Assembly (NCBI GenBank): GCA_029781975.1 | Contig: JAKOVQ010000005.1 | Span: 62,001 to 126,000, forward strand | Source of the DNA: Acidobacteriota bacterium | GTDB taxonomy: Bacteria > Acidobacteriota > Thermoanaerobaculia > UBA5066 | Direction: 5' to 3' | DNA length: 64,000 bases | Shown here: positions 55,251 to 64,000 of the stretch, in pieces | How the letters are laid out: the number at the start of each line of letters is the position of its first letter | Numbering within the stretch: the first letter of the stretch is position 1 | Position numbers and translations under genes: made by a program | Notes under the pieces: generated by a model | What the model was told of the DNA's origin: nothing | Databases searched by the model: none | What the model saw: only the letters and a program-made list of their open reading frames with translations

Positions 55251-56186
55251 ATGCCGAGCCGCAGCCGCCCCCCCCGCTCCGACCGCCGCAGCACGTCCGG
55301 GCGCGGTCGCCCTTCCGGCCCCGGCGGCTCCCGCTCCCGCGCGGACGAGCCACCGTCCGACCCCGTCGCGGTCTTCCGCGAGTCCGTGGCCGACTCGCGG
55401 CGCGCAGGGGACCCCGAGGAGGCGGCCCTCCTCGTCGGCGCCGTCTCCGCGCTCGCCGCCTTCACCGCGGCCGAGGCGGAGAGCCCCGACCCGGGTCCCC
55501 TCGTCGAGCCGTTCTTCGACGCCGCCTCGCTCGTCGCCGACGCGTTCGAGGAGACCGGCGCTCCCGAGGAGGCGTTCGTCCACGTCTTCCTCCCGAGGCT
55601 CCCCTTCGACGTCCTCCTGGGCGGCGAGACGCCCCGGACCCTGGCCGACGTCTTCCTCGACCGGTACGACGCGGTCCTCCGGCAGGAGGAGCGGGAGGGC
55701 GTGAGGGCGCTGATCGCGGCCGAGGACACGCTCTGCCGCGTGGAGGGACGCGGCGACGCGAGCCTCGTCGTCGACGTCCTGAGCGGGCGTGCGCTCCCCG
55801 GCCCCGCCGGCGTCTCGTACCCCGACCGCCCCTTCTGGTGCCGCCTCGTCACCTTCCGCGGACTCCACGTCCCCCTCGTCGTCGACCCGGAGGAGGAGGA
55901 TCCCTCGGAGGCGATCGAGGCCGCCGAGCAGGGCGCCGCCGTCGCGTCCGAGTTCCTCGCCGAGGAGGGGATCCGGCTCGCGACGCGCGCCAAGGGGCGG
56001 CTCCTCGGCTTCCTCCTCGCCACGGTGGCCGCCCGCCTCGAAGAGGAGGAGGAGGCCGCGGCCGGCCGCCCGGTGGCCGCACCGGCAGGGAAGCCGGCCC
56101 CCGCGGCGCGCGGCGGGGCCCGCGGCGGCGGCAGGCACGGCGGGCCCGGAGGCGCCGGAGGCCGGAGGCGAGCGGGCCGGAGCTGA
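55251..56186 (+). CDS. Hypothetical protein with basic N-terminus and Gly/Arg-rich C-terminus
   Basis: The 311-residue product has an Arg/Ser-rich first 35 residues and an acidic, mostly helical middle (about 36-265) with VHVFLPRLPFDVLLGG and FWCRLVTFRGLHVPLVVD. The last 30 residues are rich in Gly and Arg (ARGGARGGGRHGG). No family is recognised. RGG-like tails are often RNA-binding, so a role with nucleic acid is possible. The middle domain seems ordered and carries normal composition, which supports a real gene. It is divergent from the paoABC operon. Confidence 0.6.
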   Translation: MPSRSRPPRSDRRSTSGRGRPSGPGGSRSRADEPPSDPVAVFRESVADSRRAGDPEEAALLVGAVSALAAFTAAEAESPDPGPLVEPFFDAASLVADAFEETGAPEEAFVHVFLPRLPFDVLLGGETPRTLADVFLDRYDAVLRQEEREGVRALIAAEDTLCRVEGRGDASLVVDVLSGRALPGPAGVSYPDRPFWCRLVTFRGLHVPLVVDPEEEDPSEAIEAAEQGAAVASEFLAEEGIRLATRAKGRLLGFLLATVAARLEEEEEAAAGRPVAAPAGKPAPAARGGARGGGRHGGPGGAGGRRRAGRS

Positions 56187-56337
56187 CGCGGGAGACGGTC
56201 GCGCCGAGCCTCGCGTCCGCGTCTTCCCTCCGCCCCGATTCCCTGCGGGTCGCCGCCGGCCTCCGGATCCGCCCGGGCGTCGCCGCGTTCGCCGCCGCGA
56301 GTTGACGCGCCGCCCCGCGTACCCGAGCATCCGCCGC

Positions 56338-57264
56338 GTGCCGGCCCCCCAGCCCTTCCCGGACGAGCCCGCGCCCGAGGCCATCACGTTCCGCGCGGAG
56401 GACGGCGTGGCGCTGGCCGGCGCCCTCTTCACGGCCTTCACGCCGCCCGCGCCGGCGCGAAGCGCCATCCTCCTGAGCTCGGCGACGGGCGTCCCGAAGG
56501 AGTTCTACGGGCGCTACGCTTCGTACCTCGCGCGTCGCGGCTCGGTCGTCCTGACCTACGACTACCGCGGGATCGGTGGGTCGCGCCCGCGCTCCCTCCG
56601 GGGGTTCCGGGCACGGATGCGCGACTGGGGCCTCCTCGACATGACCGCGGCCCTCGACGAGCTGGAGCGCCGGGCGGACGGCGCTCCGCTCTTCCTCCTC
56701 GGCCACAGCATCGGCGGCCAGCTCGCCGGGCTCATCGGCGGGGTCGAGCGGCTCCAGGCCGTCGTCAGCGTCGCCTCGAGCGTCGGCTACTGGCCCTGGA
56801 TGAAGGGGAGCTACCGCTTCACCTGCGCCGCCCTCTGGTACGGGTGGGTGCCCGTCACGACGACGCTCCTCGGCTACGCGCCGGCGCGAGCCGTGGGCCA
56901 GGGAGAGGACCTTCCGGCCGGGGTCGTGAGGGAGTGGTCGCGCTGGTGCCGGTCTCCCCGCTACTTCGGCGACCACCTCGACGCCGCCGAGCTGGCCCTC
57001 TTCGACCGCGTGAGCGTCCCCTGGCTCTCCCTCGCCTTCACCGACGACCCGATCTCGAACGAGCGGACCGTCCCGCCGCTCCTCGCCTTCTACCGGAACG
57101 CCCGCGTCGAAAGCCGGATGATCTCGCCGTCCGACGTCGGCCTGGAGGCGGTCGGTCACGTCGGCCTCTTCCTTCCGCGGAGCGCCGGAGCGCTCTGGGA
57201 GCTGCCGCTCGACCACTTCGCCGCGGCCGGCGAGCAGGGAGAGGCGGCGGCGGCCCGCGCGTGA
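56338..57264 (+). CDS. Alpha/beta hydrolase (COG4757-like)
   Basis: The 308-residue product has an alpha/beta hydrolase core with TYDYRGIGGSRP and the nucleophile elbow GHSIGGQ. A likely acid lies in LAFTDDPIS and the catalytic His in GHVGLF near the C-terminus. The DYRGIG and DWGLLDM segments fit the predicted hydrolases of COG4757. The substrate is unknown. The start is taken as GTG at 56338 (VPAPQPFP), because the frame before it reads back into the previous gene's shadow. The gap from 56187 to 56337 shows no other gene. Confidence 0.8.
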   Translation: MPAPQPFPDEPAPEAITFRAEDGVALAGALFTAFTPPAPARSAILLSSATGVPKEFYGRYASYLARRGSVVLTYDYRGIGGSRPRSLRGFRARMRDWGLLDMTAALDELERRADGAPLFLLGHSIGGQLAGLIGGVERLQAVVSVASSVGYWPWMKGSYRFTCAALWYGWVPVTTTLLGYAPARAVGQGEDLPAGVVREWSRWCRSPRYFGDHLDAAELALFDRVSVPWLSLAFTDDPISNERTVPPLLAFYRNARVESRMISPSDVGLEAVGHVGLFLPRSAGALWELPLDHFAAAGEQGEAAAARA

Positions 57265-57343
57265 CGCCGCGCCGCGCGACCGGGCCTCGCCGCTCGTCGA
57301 CCGCCCCGTGACGTCCCGTCTCCCCGTGGCAGAATCCGCCGCG

Positions 57344-58549
57344 ATGGCGAGCGGGGGCGCGGAGACGAAGGCCGTCGCACGGACGGCCTTCCTGGAGCTC
57401 GCCGACGCAGCGATCGAGACCGGGAGGGTCCGGGTCACGTGGCCGGGCGGCGAGGCCACCGTGGGCCGCGGGGCGGGGACGCCCGAGGAGCTCCGCGTCC
57501 ACGAGCCGGCCTTCTTCCCGCGGGTCCTGGCGTACGGGAACCTCGGGATGGGAGAGGCGTACATGGACGGCTGGTTCGACGTCCCGGACGGACGCCTCCC
57601 CGACCTCCTCACGCTCCTCCTCCGCTCGCGGCTGGACCAGGAGGTGGGCCGTCACCCGTCCCTCGCCCTCCGCATCGCGGGCCTGAGGATCGCCAACCGC
57701 GTCCGCCACCCCTGGCGGAACGTCCGGGCCCACTACGACCTCGGCGACGACCTCTTCGAGGCCTTCCTCGACCCGACGCTCACCTACTCGTGCGGCTACG
57801 CCGCCGCCGAGCGGGACGACCTCGCCTCCCTCCAGCGGCAGAAGCTCGACCGGATCTGCGACAAGCTCCGGCTCGCCCCGGGCGAGCGGCTCCTCGACGT
57901 CGGCTGCGGCTTCGGGGGCCTCCTGATCCACGCCGCGCGGGAGCGAGGCGTCACCGGCGTGGGGCTCTCCGTCAGCGAGCGCCACGCCGCGACGGCGCGC
58001 GCCCGCGTCGAGGCGGCCTCCCTCGCGGGCCGGGTCGAGATCCGGCTCGCCGACCACCGGGCGATCGAGGGGACCTTCGACAAGGTCGTCAGCGTCGGGA
58101 TGATGGAGCACCTCCGCCCGCGACAGCTCCCGGGCTTCGTCCGGCGGGTCGCCCGGGCGCTCCGCCCGGACGGCCTCGCGCTCCTCCACTTCATCGGGTG
58201 CGGCCGCTCCCGGAACGAGCACGACCCCTTCATCCAGCGGTACGTCTTCCCCGGCTCGGACCAGCCGCGCCTCTCGCGGGTGGCGGGCGAGCTCGAGAGG
58301 AACGAGATGGCGGTCCTCGACGTCGAGAACCTGATCCGCCACTACGCCCTCACGGCGAGGCGCTGGCTCGAGGCGTTCCGGGCGAACGGGGACCGCCTCC
58401 CTCCCGAGCGGTACGACGCGCGGTTCCGGCGGATGTGGGAGTACTACCTCTCGAGCGGGGTGGCGGCCTCCCTCGCCAGCGACGGCGCGCTCTACCAGGT
58501 CCTGGCGGCGAAGGGATTCGCCGGCCCCCGCCCCCTCGCGCGGGTCTGA
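57344..58549 (+). CDS. cfa: Cyclopropane-fatty-acyl-phospholipid synthase family methyltransferase
   Basis: The 401-residue product matches CFA synthases: an N-terminal lipid-handling domain with MGEAYMDGWFDV, then HYDLGDDLFEAFLDPTLTYSCGY. The SAM site is LLDVGCGFGGLL, followed by VSVGMMEHL and the C-terminal FRRMWEYYL. The family transfers a methylene from SAM to unsaturated acyl chains of membrane lipids. The in-frame GTG at 57308 is possible, but the ATG at 57344 is preferred, with CAGAAT eight bases before it. It converges on groEL and they share a terminator. Confidence 0.9.
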   Translation: MASGGAETKAVARTAFLELADAAIETGRVRVTWPGGEATVGRGAGTPEELRVHEPAFFPRVLAYGNLGMGEAYMDGWFDVPDGRLPDLLTLLLRSRLDQEVGRHPSLALRIAGLRIANRVRHPWRNVRAHYDLGDDLFEAFLDPTLTYSCGYAAAERDDLASLQRQKLDRICDKLRLAPGERLLDVGCGFGGLLIHAARERGVTGVGLSVSERHAATARARVEAASLAGRVEIRLADHRAIEGTFDKVVSVGMMEHLRPRQLPGFVRRVARALRPDGLALLHFIGCGRSRNEHDPFIQRYVFPGSDQPRLSRVAGELERNEMAVLDVENLIRHYALTARRWLEAFRANGDRLPPERYDARFRRMWEYYLSSGVAASLASDGALYQVLAAKGFAGPRPLARV

Positions 58550-58594
58550 CGGCGAGACCGAGCGGGACCGCTCCGCCGCAGCGCCAAAGAGGAA

Positions 58595-58620
58595 ACGGCC
58601 CGGCGTCGCCGCCGGGCCGT
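58595..58620. terminator. Bidirectional terminator between cfa and groEL
   Basis: A 10-base-pair stem (ACGGCCCGGC, six-base loop, GCCGGGCCGT) is flanked by AAAGAGGAA on the left and TCGTCTTC on the right, so it can end transcripts from both convergent genes. Its flanks resemble those of the hairpin at 3189-3216. Confidence 0.75.
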
Positions 58621-58695
58621 TCGTCTTCGGGGTTCGCTTGTCCCGGCTCGCACCGGGAGGGGGGGGGCGCACGGGGCGCCCGCCCGGGACGGAGG

Positions 58696-60372
<1,677 letters not shown>

Positions 60373-60392
60373 TTACCGAGCGGCCTTCCGGC

Positions 60393-60686
60393 TCATTTGC
60401 TTTCGACGATCGCCAGGACCTCGTCCTCCCGGAGGATGAGGAACTCCTGGTCGTCGAGCTTGATCTCGGTCCCCGCGTACTTCCCGATGAGGACGCGATC
60501 GCCCGCCTTGACGTCGAGCGGGATCCGCTTTCCGCTCTCGTCGTACTTCCCCTCGCCGACGGCCTCGACGGTGGCCTCCATCGGCTTCTCCTTGGCCGTG
60601 TCGGGGATGATGATTCCGCCGCGGACCTGCTCCTTGGTCTCGACCCGCTTCACGAGGAGACGGTCATAGAGAGGACGAATCTTCAT
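60393..60686 (-). CDS. groES: 10 kDa co-chaperonin GroES
   Basis: GroES caps the GroEL chamber. The 97-residue product starts [14 protein letters not shown] and contains the mobile-loop segment [14 protein letters not shown] and the [11 protein letters not shown] end. The frame is open 66 bases further upstream, but the ATG at 60686 has an AAAGGA site and gives the standard length. The gene is first in the operon, 73 bases after the CIRCE element. Confidence 0.97.
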   Translation of the reverse strand: MKIRPLYDRLLVKRVETKEQVRGGIIIPDTAKEKPMEATVEAVGEGKYDESGKRIPLDVKAGDRVLIGKYAGTEIKLDDQEFLILREDEVLAIVESK

Positions 60687-60758
60687 TTCGTTTTCCTTTC
60701 GGGATTTGAGGTCGACTCGGCGCTTGGCCGTTCGAATCGGCTTTACGGGCATTTTCCG

Positions 60759-60785
60759 TTAGCACTCGCCAACGGCGAGTGCTAG
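60759..60785 (-). promoter_or_regulatory. CIRCE operator (HrcA binding site) for groES-groEL
   Basis: The inverted repeat TTAGCACTC - nine bases - GAGTGCTAG matches the CIRCE consensus at all but one position. It overlaps the expected transcription start of the groES promoter. HrcA would repress here and release on heat shock. hrcA is not in the window. Confidence 0.95.
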
Positions 60786-60786
60786 T

Positions 60787-60815
60787 AATCTAGTACCTGA
60801 GTATCCGATTGTCAA
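60787..60815 (-). promoter_or_regulatory. Sigma-70-type promoter of groES-groEL
   Basis: On the minus strand, consensus TTGACA (60810-60815), a 17-base spacer and TAGATT (60787-60792) sit directly before the CIRCE element. The surrounding 60786-60856 segment is notably AT-rich for this genome. Confidence 0.85.
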
Positions 60816-60856
60816 GAGTGATGAATGGATCACCTAAGCATTTGAAATGGAATCGC

Positions 60857-62008
60857 TTATTCCAGAGAAAACTCGGCCAGCGTGAAGGCCAGGAAGCGCT
60901 TTTGCGCCGCCGTCAGCTCGGGGAAGACGGGGATCGCAAGCGTCTCCCGGGCCGCCCGCTCCGCCTCCGGGAAGTCCCCCTCCTTCCCTCCGAGGTAGGA
61001 GAAACACTCCTGGAGATGGAGGGGGACCGGGTAGTAGATGGCGTTCCCGATCTGCCTCGCCGCCAGCCGTTCCTTCAGCGCGTCGCGCCGCCCCTTGCCC
61101 ACCCGGACGACGAACTGGTTGAAGACGTGGTGCCGGCCCGGCGCCTGGGCGGGGAAGGAGAGGCCGCCCTCCTGGTACGGCCGCCCCCCCATCTCGAGGT
61201 AGAGCGCCTCGATCTCGGCCGCGTTCCGGCGCCGGCCCTCGGCCCAGGAGTCGAGGTGCGGGAGCTTCACGTGGAGGACCGCGGCCTGGAGGGCGTCGAG
61301 GCGGAAGTTCCCGCCGACGAGGCGGTGGTGATACCGGCTCGTCTCGCCGTGCATCCGGAGCGCCTTCAGGGTCGACGCGAGCGCGTCGTCGTCGGTCGTC
61401 ACCATCCCGCCGTCGCCGAAGCCCCCGAGGTTCTTCGACGGGAAGAACGAGAACGCCCCGAACGTCCCGAGCGCCCCCGCCTTCCTTCCCCGGTAGCCCG
61501 CCCCCAGCGACTGGCAGGCGTCCTCGATGACCGGGATCCCCTTCGCGCGGGAGACCTCGAGGATCGGCTCCATGTCGGCGCACTGGCCGTAGAGGTGGAC
61601 CGGCTGGATCGCCCTGGTCTTCGGCGTGACCGCCTTCGCGAGCTTCTCCGGGTCGACGTTGAAGGTCGCCGGGTCGATGTCGCAGAAGACGGGCCGGGCC
61701 CCGAGGCGGGCCACGGCGCCCGCCGAGGAGAAGAACGTGTAGGGCGACGTCACCACGTCGTCGCCGGGACCGACGCCGAGCGCCATCATGGCGGCGAGCT
61801 GGGCGTCCGTGCCCGAGGACATGCCCACCGCGTGCTTCGTTCCGACGTAGGCGGCGACCGCCTTCTCGAACGCCTCGACGCGGGGGCCGAGGATGAACAG
61901 CTGGCTCTCGTAGAGCTCGTCGGTCACCTTCCGGATCTCGTCGCGGAGGGTGGCGTACTGGAGCTTGAGGTCGAGGAGGGGGACGGGGACGGCTTCGGGG
62001 CTCTTCAT
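60857..62008 (-). CDS. DegT/DnrJ/EryC1/StrS family PLP-dependent sugar aminotransferase
   Basis: The 383-residue product starts with the family pattern VPLLDLKLQYATLRDEI. It has the cofactor-binding GMSSGTDAQ, the segment PVIEDACQSLGA, and the PLP lysine Lys192 in FFPSKNLGGFGDGG. Members transaminate nucleotide-linked ketosugars for surface glycans or antibiotics. No other sugar-nucleotide gene is next to it, so its product pathway is not clear. The ATG at 62008 has a TATCCT box 11 bases upstream and no ribosome site. It ends 170 bases before groES on the same strand. Confidence 0.92.
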   Translation of the reverse strand: MKSPEAVPVPLLDLKLQYATLRDEIRKVTDELYESQLFILGPRVEAFEKAVAAYVGTKHAVGMSSGTDAQLAAMMALGVGPGDDVVTSPYTFFSSAGAVARLGARPVFCDIDPATFNVDPEKLAKAVTPKTRAIQPVHLYGQCADMEPILEVSRAKGIPVIEDACQSLGAGYRGRKAGALGTFGAFSFFPSKNLGGFGDGGMVTTDDDALASTLKALRMHGETSRYHHRLVGGNFRLDALQAAVLHVKLPHLDSWAEGRRRNAAEIEALYLEMGGRPYQEGGLSFPAQAPGRHHVFNQFVVRVGKGRRDALKERLAARQIGNAIYYPVPLHLQECFSYLGGKEGDFPEAERAARETLAIPVFPELTAAQKRFLAFTLAEFSLE

Positions 62009-62019
62009 CGCGGCCGAAG

Positions 62020-62025
62020 AGGATA
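62020..62025 (-). promoter_or_regulatory. -10 element for the DegT aminotransferase gene
   Basis: TATCCT on the minus strand ends 11 bases before the ATG at 62008, giving a very short leader. Confidence 0.4.
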
Positions 62026-62069
62026 CGCGAGGCGGGCCCGGTCCGCCTGCCCCCTTGTCACGGGCGGCG

Positions 62070-63185
62070 TTAGACCAGCCCGCGGTCCCTCAGCTCCCCC
62101 TTGACGTAGGCGTAGACGATCGGGGCGAGGACGACACCCGGGACGCCGAAGGCCACCTCGAAGACGACGATCGCCAGGAAGATCTCCCACGCCTGCGCGC
62201 CGATCCGGTTGCCGACGATCCGGGCGTTCACGACGTACTCGAGCTTGTGGACGCCGACGAGGAAGCCGAGCGAGACGAGGGCCAGCCAGGGCGCGACGCC
62301 GAAGGAGATCACGACGATCACCGAGTTCGAGACGAGGTTCCCGACGACCGGGAGGAGCCCCGCGAAGAACGTCACCAGGACGAGGGTCCCCGCGAGCGGA
62401 AGGCGGAAGCCGAGGGCGGGGAGGAGGGCGAAGAGGTAGAGCGCCGTCAGGACGGTGTTGACGAGCGAGATCTCGACCTGCGCGAGGACGACGCGGTCGA
62501 AGGCCTCGGCGAACCGCCGCACCCGACCGGCCATCGCGGCGGCGAGGGGCCGCGGCTCGGGCGGGGCGTGCCGGAGGAAGACCAGGACCGAGGCGAGGAC
62601 GCCCATCAGGACGTGGAGCGCCACCCGCCCCGCCAGGCCCCCGGCGTGCGTCAGCTCGGCGGCGTGCTCGCGGAGCCAGGTCGAGAGAGCGGTCCGGAGC
62701 TGGTCGGCGTTCCCGACGGACGCGAGCGCCTGGAGCGAGAAGCCCAGGCTCTCCAGCTGGGACCGGGCGCGGTCGACGACGTCGGCCAGCTTCGCGAAGA
62801 GGCCCGGCAGGTCGCCGAGGTGCCCGCGCACGAAGGCGAAGAGGCCGAGCGCCGCCGTCGCGGCGACGCCGGCCGAGAGGACGACGACGAGCGCCAGCGC
62901 GACGACGCGCGCCGCGCCGTGCGAGAGACGCGGGCCCTTGAGGACGCGCGCGGTCCTCGCGAGGACGAGGTGCGTGAGGAGCCCGGCCACGAGCGCCGGG
63001 ACGAGGTGGGTGTGGAAGACGAAGAGGAGCGCGGCCCCCGCCAGGACGAAGGCGGCGGTCTCGTGTCGGCGGTCCCCTCCCGCCGGGAGGTCCCGCCGCG
63101 GATCGGGAGCAGGCGCCGGCGTCGGCCCGGCGGTCTCTTCCCCGCCGACGAGCCCCGGACCTGCCGGGGTCGCGCTCCCGGTCAC
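62070..63185 (-). CDS. AI-2E family (UPF0118) membrane transporter
   Basis: The 371-residue protein has paired helices near residues 35-60 and 75-105, then a soluble middle region. A C-terminal block of helices carries the family segments FFAGLLPVVGNLVSN and VFGVPGVVLAPIVYAYVKG (here VAFGVPGVVLAPIVYAYVKG). Members export small molecules, and some act as sodium/proton antiporters, so the substrate is open. The N-terminus is a Pro/Gly-rich 30-residue stretch. The GTG start at 63185 overlaps the rhomboid stop by GTGA. Confidence 0.88.
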   Translation of the reverse strand: MTGSATPAGPGLVGGEETAGPTPAPAPDPRRDLPAGGDRRHETAAFVLAGAALLFVFHTHLVPALVAGLLTHLVLARTARVLKGPRLSHGAARVVALALVVVLSAGVAATAALGLFAFVRGHLGDLPGLFAKLADVVDRARSQLESLGFSLQALASVGNADQLRTALSTWLREHAAELTHAGGLAGRVALHVLMGVLASVLVFLRHAPPEPRPLAAAMAGRVRRFAEAFDRVVLAQVEISLVNTVLTALYLFALLPALGFRLPLAGTLVLVTFFAGLLPVVGNLVSNSVIVVISFGVAPWLALVSLGFLVGVHKLEYVVNARIVGNRIGAQAWEIFLAIVVFEVAFGVPGVVLAPIVYAYVKGELRDRGLV

Positions 63186-63880
63186 CGGATCCACGCCCGC
63201 GCCGCCGGTCGGCGCGCCGGCTTGAGGAGGGGGAGGAGGAGGATCCCGGTCGCGAACCCGCCGACGTGCGCCCACCAGGCGACGCCCCCTGCCGCGCCCC
63301 CCTCGGCCACCAGCGACGAGGTCCCCATCCAGAACTGAAGGAGGAACCAGAGGACGAGATAGAACGCGGCCGGGATCTCGACCAGCGGGAAGAGGAAGAA
63401 GAGGGGGACCAGCGTCAGGACGCGCGCCCGGGGGTGGAGGACGAAGTACGCCCCGAGGACCCCGGCGATGGCTCCGGAGGCCCCGACGAGCGGGATCGGA
63501 GAGGAGGCGGAGAGCGCCCCCTGCACGAGGGCGGCGGACGCCCCGCACGCCAGGTAGAAGACGAGGTAGCGGGCGTGGCCGAGGGCGTCCTCGACGTTGT
63601 CGCCGAAGATCCAGAGGTAGAGCATGTTCCCCGCGACGTGCCAGAGGCCGCCGTGGAGGAACGTCGAGCTGACCAGCGTCACCAGCTCCGTTCCCATCGT
63701 CGCGCCGAACCGGGCCGGGTGGAAAAACCGGACGGGGACGAAGCCCCAGGAGACGATGAAGGCCTGCGCGTTGGGCCCTTGCAGCACCTGGAAGAGGAAG
63801 ACGACGCTGCAGGCGACGATCAGCGCCACGTTCACGACCGGTGGCGATCGGTGCGGGATGTCGTCTCGAAGAGGGATCAA
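63182..63880 (-). CDS. Rhomboid family intramembrane serine protease
   Basis: The 232-residue protein has six membrane helices. The family N-terminus is IPLRDDIPHRSPPVVN, the WR-like loop region is STFLHGGLWHVAGNMLYLW, and the catalytic serine is in GASGAIAG (Ser135). The catalytic histidine is in AWWAHVGGFATG (His205). It cleaves substrates within the inner membrane. The best start is TTG at 63880, because homologues begin M-(I/F)PLRD and a TATCAT box lies eight bases upstream. An ATG at 63976 is in frame but gives an arginine-rich extension. The rest of the window, 63895-64000, shows nothing supportable. Confidence 0.9.
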   Translation of the reverse strand: MIPLRDDIPHRSPPVVNVALIVACSVVFLFQVLQGPNAQAFIVSWGFVPVRFFHPARFGATMGTELVTLVSSTFLHGGLWHVAGNMLYLWIFGDNVEDALGHARYLVFYLACGASAALVQGALSASSPIPLVGASGAIAGVLGAYFVLHPRARVLTLVPLFFLFPLVEIPAAFYLVLWFLLQFWMGTSSLVAEGGAAGGVAWWAHVGGFATGILLLPLLKPARRPAARAWIR

Positions 63881-63888
63881 GCCGCCGG

Positions 63889-63894
63889 ATGATA
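63889..63894 (-). promoter_or_regulatory. -10 element for leaderless rhomboid gene
   Basis: TATCAT on the minus strand ends eight bases before the TTG at 63880. It supports the short form of the protein. Confidence 0.5.
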
Positions 63895-64000
63895 CGGGCA
63901 GAGCCTCCGGGCGCGCGCGCCGACGCCGGCGCGATCGTGGGACGCGGCCGACGGCGGAGCGCGACGGAGACGACAAGAGGACGTCCCGGACCGTGCCGGG

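Noticed and set aside
60786-60860. AT-rich stretch near groES as a sign of horizontal transfer or an att site
   Set aside because: Most of it is explained by the groES promoter and CIRCE element. There are no direct repeats, integrase or transposase genes nearby.

Overview
The window comes from a very GC-rich Gram-negative bacterium. Evidence for a two-membrane cell is the type VI secretion system (T6SS), the lipobox on TssJ and the Tat-exported molybdoenzyme. Codons are almost always G or C at the third position, GTG starts are common, and long spurious open frames lie antisense to most genes. Gene content (DUF2339/DUF3999 pair, Spinster-type MFS carrier, leaderless-looking promoters) would suit Acidobacteriota or Myxococcota, but nothing here fixes the phylum.

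Region 1 (1-17052) is most of a T6SS. The leftward units are tssA-tssB-tssC (tssC cut by the window edge), two tandem hcp genes, and a long operon: kinase-like gene, FHA gene, tssJ, tssK, tssL, tssM, tagF. tagJ runs rightward, divergent from tssA. FHA protein, kinase-like protein and TagF together suggest threonine-phosphorylation-type post-translational control. tssE, tssF, tssG, clpV, vgrG and PAAR genes are not visible and may lie left of base 1.

Region 2 (17186-24553) holds a SAM methyltransferase with a 14-G tract near its start and an Ig-like tail, a DUF2339/DUF3999 membrane pair and a small zinc-ribbon protein.

Region 3 (24619-33722) is a conserved housekeeping block: tRNA-Met, tilS, an hpt-like gene, ftsH, a zinc-ribbon gene, folP, glmM, ppk1. 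It joins the tilS-hpt-ftsH order known from Firmicutes to the ftsH-folP-glmM order known from E. coli. The HPRT-like protein lacks several expected catalytic residues.

Region 4 (33748-49107) mixes a polytopic membrane protein, a sigma-54 response regulator overlapping ligA, a secreted M1 peptidase, a MiaE-like hydroxylase, two unrecognised cytosolic genes (one with four 63-bp repeats), an LhgO-like flavoenzyme, an MFS carrier and a PlsC-type acyltransferase.

Region 5 (49123-64000) holds a second copy of the polytopic membrane protein, a PaoABC-like molybdenum aldehyde oxidoreductase operon, a hydrolase, a cyclopropane fatty acid synthase, groES-groEL under a CIRCE operator, a DegT aminotransferase, an AI-2E family permease and a rhomboid protease.

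Two genome-style signals recur. Many housekeeping genes have a TANNNT hexamer only 6-9 bases before the start codon and no Shine-Dalgarno sequence, which suggests leaderless mRNAs, whereas most T6SS genes have clear ribosome binding sites. Adjacent genes repeatedly overlap by exactly GTGA, which suggests translational coupling.
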